In this document: piece by piece, positions 1-4,502 of the stretch
How positions within the stretch are numbered: position 1 is the first letter of the stretch
How the letters are laid out: each line of letters opens with the position of its first letter
Assembly: GCA_002415335.1 (NCBI GenBank)
Contig: DHXL01000184.1
Span: 5,121-10,370, forward strand
From: Oxalobacteraceae bacterium UBA5157
Lineage (GTDB): Bacteria > Pseudomonadota > Gammaproteobacteria > Burkholderiales > Burkholderiaceae_D
Direction: 5' to 3'
DNA length: 5,250 nucleotides
Position numbers and translations under genes: made by a program
Notes under the pieces: generated by a model
Told to the model about the DNA's origin: nothing
Seen by the model: only the letters and a program-made list of their open reading frames with translations
The model's database searches: none

Positions 1-48
1 AGCGGATAGCAAGTCGGAGTCCTCTTGTGGGGAATGAAATATCAATAC

Positions 49-56
49 AGGGGTGA
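49..56 (+). promoter_or_regulatory. Ribosome binding site that sets the rnhA start
   Basis: A purine-rich AGGGGTGA lies 10 bases before the ATG at 67. The same frame is open back to a TTG at 25 and an ATG at 34, but neither has a comparable site in front, and the extra residues have no counterpart in RNase HI proteins. This supports translation starting at 67. Confidence 0.6.
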
Positions 57-66
57 AGAACCAAGC

Positions 67-501
67 ATGGACAAGATAGATATTTTCACGGACGGCGCAT
101 GCAAGGGCAATCCGGGCCCGGGCGGCTGGGGCGCATTAATGGTGACGGGCGAGCATGTAAAGGAGTTATTCGGCGGCGAACTCAACACCACCAACAATCG
201 GATGGAACTCAAAGCCGTGATCGAGGCATTGACCTCGTTGACGCGTCCATGCGAAGTGATCGTGCACACGGATAGCCAATACGTGCAAAAAGGCATCAGC
301 GAATGGATCCACGGCTGGAAAGCGCGCGGCTGGAAAACCGCGGCCAAGGCGCCAGTCAAGAACGTCGATTTGTGGCAGGCCCTGGATGCGGCGCAAGCAC
401 GCCATCAAATCCAGTGGCGCTGGGTCCGGGGACATTCCGGCCATGTCGGCAACGAGCGCGCCGATGTACTCGCCAATCGCGGCGTGGAATCGGTGCTGTA
501 A
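67..501 (+). CDS. rnhA: Ribonuclease HI
   Basis: RNase HI cleaves the RNA strand of RNA-DNA hybrids in the cytoplasm, removing R-loops and helping remove primers. The 144-residue product aligns along its whole length with E. coli RNase HI (155 residues), from the opening beta strand IFTDGACKGNPGPGG to the NERAD motif. The four metal-binding acidic residues are all visible: Asp9, Glu47 (in NNRMEL), Asp69 (in TDSQYV) and Asp133, with the catalytic-loop His123. The basic handle region (WKARGWKTA, about residues 84-92) that grips the hybrid is also present. The protein is slightly short because it lacks the C-terminal tail of the E. coli enzyme. The ATG at 67 is preferred because of its ribosome binding site and because the protein then begins like the E. 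coli one. Its stop codon TAA overlaps the dnaQ start by one base, so the two genes are probably co-transcribed and translationally coupled. Confidence 0.97.
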   Translation: MDKIDIFTDGACKGNPGPGGWGALMVTGEHVKELFGGELNTTNNRMELKAVIEALTSLTRPCEVIVHTDSQYVQKGISEWIHGWKARGWKTAAKAPVKNVDLWQALDAAQARHQIQWRWVRGHSGHVGNERADVLANRGVESVL

Positions 502-1220
502 TGCGGCAGATAGTACTCGATACGGAAACCACCGGCCTCAACCCGCGTTCCGGCGATCGCATCATCGAAGTCGGCTGCGTTGAACTGATCAATCGCCGCT
601 TGACGGGCAATAACTTTCATCGCTACGTCAATCCCGAGCGGGATTCGGAAGAAGGCGCGCTGGCGGTGCACGGCTTGACCACCGAATTTCTCAGCGATAA
701 ACCGAAATTTGCCAATATCGCCGCCGAATTGCGCGACTACATCGGCGGCGCCGAAGTGATCATCCATAATGCACCGTTCGACATCGGCTTCCTGGATGCG
801 GAGTTCAAGCGATTGAATGTTCCCCGCTTCAACGATCATGTCGACAATGTCATCGACACGCTGGTGCAGGCAAAGGAAATGCATCCGGGCAAACGAAACT
901 CGCTCGACGCCTTGTGCGACCGCTACGGTATTTCGAATGCGCACCGCGCATTGCACGGCGCCTTGCTCGATGCCGAATTATTGGCCGAGGTGTATCTGGC
1001 AATGACGCGCGGCCAGAACAGCCTTACGATGGAGCTTGACCCAGCCGACAACGAAGCCGGTGGCGCGGATGGCGCGCCACTTGCCGCGATGGCGGACATT
1101 ATCGTGCTGGCGGCCACGGCGGAAGAACTGATGCAGCATGTAGCGACCCTGGCCAGGCTGGATAAGGACGTCAAGGGAAGCTGCATTTGGCATACGATAT
1201 CGCATGTCGGAGCCTCTTGA
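501..1220 (+). CDS. dnaQ: DNA polymerase III epsilon subunit (3'-5' proofreading exonuclease)
   Basis: Epsilon is the editing subunit of the replicative polymerase core (alpha-epsilon-theta) and removes mispaired 3' nucleotides. The 239-residue product (243 in E. coli) has the DEDDh exonuclease signature: Asp7 and Glu9 in LDTETTG (Exo I), Asp94 in HNAPFDIGFLD (Exo II), and His152 with Asp157 in LHGALLDAELLAEVYLAM (Exo III). After the catalytic domain, QNSLTM at about 172-177 sits where E. coli epsilon has its beta-clamp-binding peptide. A low-complexity linker follows at about 178-195. The C-terminal tail containing KGSCIW corresponds to the segment that binds the PolC/alpha PHP domain. The ATG at 501 shares its A with the rnhA stop codon. 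No strong Shine-Dalgarno is visible, so initiation probably depends on translational coupling. The frame is open further upstream, but that part lies inside rnhA and is not exonuclease-like. Confidence 0.96.
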   Translation: MRQIVLDTETTGLNPRSGDRIIEVGCVELINRRLTGNNFHRYVNPERDSEEGALAVHGLTTEFLSDKPKFANIAAELRDYIGGAEVIIHNAPFDIGFLDAEFKRLNVPRFNDHVDNVIDTLVQAKEMHPGKRNSLDALCDRYGISNAHRALHGALLDAELLAEVYLAMTRGQNSLTMELDPADNEAGGADGAPLAAMADIIVLAATAEELMQHVATLARLDKDVKGSCIWHTISHVGAS

Positions 1221-1239
1221 GCGACTTCGGCCACGGGAA

Positions 1240-1268
1240 TTGATTTGGCGTCGCAGGTGTGAGATAAT
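1240..1268 (+). promoter_or_regulatory. Putative sigma70 promoter for the tRNA-Val transcript
   Basis: TTGATT at 1240-1245 (4 of 6 to the -35 consensus) and GATAAT at 1263-1268 (5 of 6 to the -10 consensus) are separated by the ideal 17 bases. The bases after the -10 box, TCGGCC, are GC-rich. Such discriminators are typical of stable-RNA promoters under growth-rate and stringent control. The expected transcript start is near 1275, giving a leader of about 75 bases before the tRNA. It lies just after the dnaQ stop codon. The elements are seen in the sequence; promoter activity is inferred. Confidence 0.6.
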
Positions 1269-1280
1269 TCGGCCCGCTTT

Positions 1281-1298
1281 GGGCGTTAGTTCAGGGAG
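1281..1298 (+). repeat. tRNA-like fragment in the pre-tRNA leader
   Basis: The stretch GGGCGTTAGTTCAGGGAG resembles the 5' part of the tRNA-Val gene 70 bases downstream (GGGCGGTTAGCTCAGGGG from 1351). The acceptor strand, the bases joining it to the D arm, and the start of the D arm align with one missing G and a C-to-T change, followed by a difference near the end. No matching 3' half can be found before 1350, so this is not a second functional tRNA. It could be a relic of a tandem tRNA duplication or a coincidence. Confidence 0.35.
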
Positions 1299-1307
1299 TT
1301 TTTCTTG

Positions 1308-1347
1308 AAGCAGATACTCCAGCGTGACGCTGCACAAGTATCGGCTT
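1308..1347 (+). other. Imperfect stem-loop immediately upstream of tRNA-Val
   Basis: AAGC (1308-1311) can pair with GCTT (1344-1347), GATACT (1313-1318) with AGTATC (1337-1342), and CAGCG (1320-1324) with CGCTG (1328-1332) around a TGA loop. This gives 15 base pairs, interrupted by an A-G mismatch and an asymmetric internal loop (1 base against 4). The structure ends three bases before the mature tRNA 5' end at 1351. GGAGT (1295-1299) can instead pair with ACTCC (1316-1320), so a competing fold exists. No T-run follows, so a terminator is unlikely. A role as a processing or folding element of the tRNA precursor is only a guess. Confidence 0.45.
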
Positions 1348-1350
1348 TAG

Positions 1351-1425
1351 GGGCGGTTAGCTCAGGGGTAGAGCACAGCCTTCACACGGCTGGGGTCGCA
1401 AGTTCGAAACTTGCACCGCCCACCA
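1351..1425 (+). tRNA. tRNA-Val, anticodon CAC
   Basis: The full cloverleaf can be drawn. The acceptor stem GGGCGGT (1351-1357) pairs perfectly with ACCGCCC (1415-1421). The D stem is GCTC/GAGC (1360-1363, 1371-1374). The anticodon stem is CAGCC/GGCTG (1376-1380, 1388-1392) around the loop TTCACAC, giving anticodon CAC at 1383-1385, which reads the valine codon GUG. The variable loop is GGGTC. The T stem is GCAAG/CTTGC (1398-1402, 1410-1414) with loop TTCGAAA. The discriminator A is at 1422 and CCA is encoded at 1423-1425. All stems are fully Watson-Crick. The gene is probably transcribed from the promoter at 1240-1268. Confidence 0.97.
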
Positions 1426-1445
1426 AACATCTTCTTTGTTGATTT

Positions 1446-1470
1446 CCGGATTGTCACCAGCATGATCCGG
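1446..1470 (+). other. Inverted repeat downstream of tRNA-Val
   Basis: CCGGAT at 1446-1451 is repeated inverted as ATCCGG at 1465-1470. Including G-T pairs, the stem extends to nine pairs around a 7-base loop. No T-run follows, so it is not a classical rho-independent terminator. A weak promoter-like pair, TTGATT (1439-1444) and CATGAT (1461-1466) with 16 bases between, overlaps it, so it could instead be an operator-like site in front of the ccm operon. Both readings are tentative. Confidence 0.25.
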
Positions 1471-1558
1471 CCTTGTTGGCGAAAATTGTGGACAAGCTTG
1501 GAACGGATCGTGCTTTGGTTTCTGAATTGTTCCGCTTGAATTTCGCCTATCTCTTGGC

Positions 1559-1582
1559 GCCGCCTGCAGTCTTGTCGGCGGC
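1559..1582 (+). other. GC-rich inverted repeat before ccmA
   Basis: GCCGCC (1559-1564) and GGCGGC (1577-1582) can form a six-pair hairpin with a 12-base loop in the ccmA 5' leader, about 46 bases before the start codon. There is no T-tract. In a genome of this composition, short GC inverted repeats arise by chance, so its significance is uncertain. Confidence 0.2.
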
Positions 1583-1628
1583 ATGCCCTCGGCACCCATC
1601 CCATTTGCATCATTAAGGAACCGGACAA

Positions 1629-2264
1629 ATGACCTTGCGAGCCGATCAGCTCACGTGCGTTCGCGGCGAACGCCAACTCTTCAGCGACATCGGCTTCGAA
1701 ATCAATGCCGGTGAGGCGTTGCGAGTGGTCGGCACCAATGGCAGCGGCAAGACCAGTTTGTTGCGTATGTTGTGCGGGCTGGCGCAGCCGGCCGACGGCG
1801 AGGTGCTTTGGCATGGCCGCAACATTCGGGCGCTGCGTGACGAGTATTGCCGCAACCTGATCTACCTGGGTCATGCTCACGGCGTAAAGGATGACTTGCT
1901 GGCATGGGAAAACATCGTGGTCGCCTCGGCTCTGTCCGGCAACCCCGTCGATCGTGCCGCCGCCAGCGAGGCGCTGGAACAACTCGGCTTGGGCCGTGCC
2001 GCGGAATTGCCGACCAGGGCGCTCTCGCAAGGCCAGCGCAAGCGGGTCGCCCTGGCACGACTGCGGCTCGGCATGGCGACGCCTTTATGGATACTGGATG
2101 AGCCATTCACGGCGCTCGACCAGAGCGCCGTGAACGAGTTGTGCGGCACTCTCAATGCCCATCTGGCGGGCGGCGGCATGGTGATCTACACCACGCATCA
2201 GGAAATCGATCTGAGTGCGCGCCGTGTCCTTCGCCTCGACCTGAATCGGGCCACCTTATGCTGA
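1629..2264 (+). CDS. ccmA: Cytochrome c maturation ATP-binding protein CcmA
   Basis: CcmA is the cytoplasmic ATPase of the CcmABCD complex. ATP hydrolysis is needed to release haem-loaded CcmE from CcmC. The 211-residue product is a single ABC nucleotide-binding domain, close in length to E. coli CcmA. Walker A is GTNGSGKT at 35-42 (Lys41), the ABC signature is LSQGQ at 132-136, Walker B is LWILDEP at 153-159 (Asp157, Glu158), and the switch His190 is in TTH. The GEVLW, GHxxGxK and LDEPFTALD blocks are as in CcmA. The segment LGHAHGVK aligns with IGHQPGIK of the E. coli protein, so the position of the usual Q-loop glutamine is alanine here. The ATG at 1629 has AAGGA (1615-1619) nine bases upstream. 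It is the first gene of the ccm operon and overlaps ccmB by 7 bases. Confidence 0.97.
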   Translation: MTLRADQLTCVRGERQLFSDIGFEINAGEALRVVGTNGSGKTSLLRMLCGLAQPADGEVLWHGRNIRALRDEYCRNLIYLGHAHGVKDDLLAWENIVVASALSGNPVDRAAASEALEQLGLGRAAELPTRALSQGQRKRVALARLRLGMATPLWILDEPFTALDQSAVNELCGTLNAHLAGGGMVIYTTHQEIDLSARRVLRLDLNRATLC

Positions 2265-2926
2265 ACGCACTGTATTGCGTGATCCGGCGCGACCTGCTGC
2301 TGGCATTTCGGCGCCGCGCGGACGTGCTGACTACCTTGTTCTTCTTCGTGATCGTCGCCAGCTTGTTTCCTCTTGGCGTAGGACCGGAGCAGGCGCTGTT
2401 GCGGACCATGGCGCCGGGTATTCTGTGGGTGGCGGCGCTGCTGGCCTCGATGCTGGCCTTGGGGCGATTATTTGCACTCGATTATGCCGATGGCACGCTG
2501 GAGCAAATGCTGTTGTCGTCCGAACCGCTATCCGTGATCGTGATCGGCAAAGTCATCGCGCATTGGCTGGTATCGGGCTTCCCGTTAATCATCGTCGCGC
2601 CTCTCCTGGCCGTGCAGTTCGACTTGCCGCGCGAGTCCATCGTTGTGCTGGTGTTCAGCCTGTTGATTGGTACGCCGATTCTGAGCCTGATCGGAGCGAT
2701 CGGCGCTGCCTTGACGCTCGGCGTGCGCGGAGGTGGAGTGCTAGTATCTCTGCTGGTATTGCCGCTGTATGCGCCCGTGCTGATTTTCGGTGCCGGTGCG
2801 GTGGGGGCCGAAATTTCCGGGCTTGGTGCGAATGCGCATCTCTTGCTGCTGGGCGGCTTGCTGGCGTGCGCCGCCGCTCTGACGCCATGGGCTACCGCGG
2901 TTGCGTTACGTATCGCGCTGGAATGA
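2258..2926 (+). CDS. ccmB: Cytochrome c maturation membrane protein CcmB
   Basis: CcmB is the integral inner-membrane partner of the CcmA ATPase in the System I haem-handling complex. The product has 222 residues (about 220 in E. coli). It begins with a basic cytoplasmic segment (VIRRDLLLAFRRRADVL) typical of the family, followed by about six hydrophobic segments near residues 22-41, 51-73, 99-120, 127-154, 159-181 and 193-219. The loop after the second segment contains LFALDYADGTLEQMLLS, a conserved-looking CcmB stretch (about 71-87) likely to contact CcmA. The ATG at 2258 lies inside the end of ccmA (7-base overlap in a different frame), indicating coupled translation. It is followed by the only real gap in the operon, 124 bases before ccmC. 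Confidence 0.95.
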   Translation: MLNALYCVIRRDLLLAFRRRADVLTTLFFFVIVASLFPLGVGPEQALLRTMAPGILWVAALLASMLALGRLFALDYADGTLEQMLLSSEPLSVIVIGKVIAHWLVSGFPLIIVAPLLAVQFDLPRESIVVLVFSLLIGTPILSLIGAIGAALTLGVRGGGVLVSLLVLPLYAPVLIFGAGAVGAEISGLGANAHLLLLGGLLACAAALTPWATAVALRIALE

Positions 2927-3024
2927 CAGGCGGCGTTTTGCTGAATATTAAATATTTCAGAGTATTTGCCAATCTGCCCGGTACACGACGTCTGGCACAC
3001 AAGTTGCTGCCCGGTTATGGTTGA
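2923..3024 (+). other. Doubtful 33-codon reading frame between ccmB and ccmC
   Basis: An ATG at 2923 overlaps the ccmB stop codon in the ATGA arrangement used elsewhere in this operon. It opens a 33-codon frame (starting MTGGVLLNIKYFRVF) that ends with TGA at 3022-3024, just ahead of the ccmC ribosome binding site. The predicted peptide is basic and partly hydrophobic, and I recognise no family. G or C at third codon positions is under half, lower than in the neighbouring genes by eye, which argues against coding. The region is AT-rich around 2936-2970 and has an eight-pair interrupted palindrome at 2941-2960. A nine-base direct repeat, CTGCCCGGT, occurs at 2974-2982 and 3007-3015. It may be a coupling peptide, decayed spacer or a regulatory region. 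Confidence 0.15.
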
Positions 3025-3036
3025 ACCTTTATTTTT

Positions 3037-3040
3037 GGAG
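3037..3040 (+). promoter_or_regulatory. Ribosome binding site that sets the ccmC start
   Basis: GGAG at 3037-3040 lies 10 bases before the ATG at 3051. The frame is open back to a TTG at 3021, but that codon has no adequate site and the added residues are not family-like, so 3051 is the likely start. Confidence 0.55.
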
Positions 3041-3050
3041 CCTTACTCAA

Positions 3051-3842
3051 ATGTCCATCGCGGAATACACCCTATCCAGAAAATCGGCCTTGAGCGCGAG
3101 CATCTGGTTTAAGTATGCGTCGCCGCAGATGTTTTTCCCACTTGCGGGAAAATTAATTCCCGTATTCGGGATTATTGCGGCCTTATTATGTCTTGCGGGT
3201 TTGTATATCGGCTTCTTCATCGCCCCTACCGACCAGCAGCAAGGCGACGCGTACCGGATCATTTTTCTGCACGTGCCGGCGGCCTGGATGTCGATGATGC
3301 TCTACCTTGCGATGGCATTCTGGGCCGGCATCGGACTGGTGATGAATACGCGTCTGTCGTCGATGATGGCAACTGCTCTGGCCCCGACCGGCGCCATGTT
3401 TACTGCGCTGGCCCTGTGGACCGGCGCGCTGTGGGGCAAGCCGACCTGGGGCGCCTGGTGGGTGTGGGATGCGCGCCTGACGTCGGAGTTGATCCTGTTA
3501 TTTCTGTACATCGGTTTCATGGCACTGCAGGCCTCGATCGACGATCCGCGGCGGGCCGACAAGGCCGGTGCCGTGCTGGCGATGGTCGGCGTGATCAATG
3601 TGCCGGTCATTTATTTTTCGGTTCAGTGGTGGAATACCCTGCATCAAGGCTCCTCGGTGAGCCTGCGCAATGCCCCCAGCATGGCGATCACGATGCTGGT
3701 CGGGATGCTGGTGATGGCATTGGGATTCTGGGCGTATAGCATTGCGGCAGCGTTGCTGCGGGTCCGTTGCATCATGCTGGAGCGTGAACGGCATAGCGAC
3801 TGGATCAAACAGTATGTCGAGCGTGTGGAGAAGAAGAGATGA
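3051..3842 (+). CDS. ccmC: Haem lyase/export protein CcmC
   Basis: CcmC is the inner-membrane protein that presents haem on the periplasmic side and drives its covalent attachment to CcmE. The 263-residue product has about six membrane segments (near 36-58, 72-97, 105-126, 146-164, 173-191, 213-237). The tryptophan-rich haem-handling WWD domain, WGKPTWGAWWVWDARLTSE, is at about 128-146. The two conserved periplasmic haem-ligand histidines are His74 (in FLHVPAA) and His198 (in WWNTLHQGS), matching His60 and His184 of E. coli. The protein is some 18 residues longer than the E. coli one, mostly at the N-terminus, where the first 18 residues have no obvious counterpart. A later start at the ATG at 3129 would cut into the conserved KYASPQMFFPLAGK stretch and is unlikely. 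The gene ends in an ATGA overlap with ccmD. Confidence 0.97.
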   Translation: MSIAEYTLSRKSALSASIWFKYASPQMFFPLAGKLIPVFGIIAALLCLAGLYIGFFIAPTDQQQGDAYRIIFLHVPAAWMSMMLYLAMAFWAGIGLVMNTRLSSMMATALAPTGAMFTALALWTGALWGKPTWGAWWVWDARLTSELILLFLYIGFMALQASIDDPRRADKAGAVLAMVGVINVPVIYFSVQWWNTLHQGSSVSLRNAPSMAITMLVGMLVMALGFWAYSIAAALLRVRCIMLERERHSDWIKQYVERVEKKR

Positions 3843-4033
3843 TTTGGGAAAGCTGGAGTGATTTTTTTGCGATGGGCGGTTATGGCCTGTACGTGTGGGG
3901 CTCGTTCGTCGTGACATTTGGCCTGATGTTCGGCGAAATACTATTGTTGGCGATGCGATGGAATGCAGGCATCAAGCATCTCGGAAACTGGGTCCGCAAC
4001 CTGCAAAAGGAACGTCATGAAAACAAGATATAA
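3839..4033 (+). CDS. ccmD: Haem exporter small protein CcmD
   Basis: CcmD is a small single-pass membrane protein that stabilises CcmC-CcmE and is needed to release holo-CcmE. The 64-residue product (69 in E. coli) carries the family hallmark FFAMGGYGLYVW at residues 9-20, including Tyr15 in the position of the conserved tyrosine. A hydrophobic helix follows at about 17-39, and the C-terminal tail is basic and charged (RNLQKERHENK). The ATG at 3839 overlaps the ccmC stop by 4 bases and has GGAG at 3827-3830 eight bases before it. The end of the gene overlaps ccmE by 17 bases. Small ccmD genes are often missed by automatic annotation, but this one is clear. Confidence 0.94.
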   Translation: MIWESWSDFFAMGGYGLYVWGSFVVTFGLMFGEILLLAMRWNAGIKHLGNWVRNLQKERHENKI

Positions 4034-4502
4034 GCGTTTGTCCCTGGTGATCGCCGGCCTCGCCACGCTGGCGCTGGCGGCCTGGCTGATCCTGTCGGCA
4101 TTCCAGAAAAACCTGGTGTTTTTCTTCACCCCCACGCAGGTTCTGAAAGGCGAGGCGCCGCATGGCCGCAGCTTCCGCATGGGCGGTCTGGTGGAGTCGG
4201 GCAGCCTGCAACGGGAGCCGGACGGCGTCACTGTCAAGTTCATCGTGACCGACACGGCGCAACGAATTCCGGTCGTGTACCGCGGCATACTTCCCGATCT
4301 GTTCAAGGAAGGCAAGGGTGTGGTTTCGCAGGGCAAGCTTGGCAGCGATGGCGTATTTGCCGCAGACGAGGTGCTGGCCAAGCATGACGAAAACTACATG
4401 CCGCCCGATGCTGCGTATGCGCTGAAGAAGGCCAAACAATCGAATCAGAAAGCCGCGGAATCGCTGGCCGCCGATACCAAGCTGGCAAAGGATGCCAAAT
4501 GA
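4017..4502 (+). CDS. ccmE: Periplasmic haem chaperone CcmE
   Basis: CcmE binds haem covalently through a histidine in the periplasm and delivers it to the CcmF ligation machinery. The 161-residue product has a short basic cytoplasmic N-terminus (MKTRYKR), one membrane anchor at about 8-28, and the beta-rich OB-fold domain at about 33-125. The haem-binding motif HDENY has the covalent His123 (His130 in E. coli) and the axial-ligand candidate Tyr127. The C-terminal tail (about 135-161) is rich in Lys, Ala and Asp and probably flexible. The ATG at 4017 was chosen because AAGGA (4007-4011) precedes it by five bases and the protein then starts directly with the anchor. An in-frame extension back to 3963 lies inside ccmD. 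Its stop overlaps the ccmF start by ATGA. Confidence 0.97.
   Translation: MKTRYKRLSLVIAGLATLALAAWLILSAFQKNLVFFFTPTQVLKGEAPHGRSFRMGGLVESGSLQREPDGVTVKFIVTDTAQRIPVVYRGILPDLFKEGKGVVSQGKLGSDGVFAADEVLAKHDENYMPPDAAYALKKAKQSNQKAAESLAADTKLAKDAK

Noticed and set aside
1..37. Possible 3' end of an upstream gene.
   Set aside because: Two frames are open from the window edge to stops at 35-37 and 54-56, but fewer than 20 codons are visible and neither resembles anything I can name.
303..500. Upstream in-frame extension of dnaQ.
   Set aside because: It lies wholly inside rnhA in another frame. The exonuclease homology begins exactly at the ATG at 501.
405..956. A 183-codon minus-strand frame opposite rnhA and dnaQ.
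   Set aside because: It is a shadow frame opposite two well-conserved genes, with no recognisable domain.
1221..1254. Inverted repeat GCGAC/GTCGC after the dnaQ stop codon as a terminator.
   Set aside because: Only five pairs with a 24-base loop, no T-run, and it overlaps the -35 box of the tRNA promoter.
1305..1442. A 45-codon frame starting at TTG 1305 after an AGGGAG motif and running open through the entire tRNA.
   Set aside because: It covers a perfectly folding tRNA, begins at a weak start codon and has no recognisable product. The open frame is most likely chance, and the purine motif is part of the tRNA-like leader.
1362..2030. A 222-codon minus-strand frame across tRNA-Val and ccmA.
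   Set aside because: It is antisense to a tRNA and to a clear ABC ATPase. Its translation shows no family features and is explained by the codon bias of ccmA.
2275..3024. A 249-codon + strand frame over most of ccmB.
   Set aside because: It is a shifted shadow of ccmB, rich in Arg and Ala as expected for out-of-frame GC-rich DNA. ccmB itself matches its family in length, membrane segments and position.
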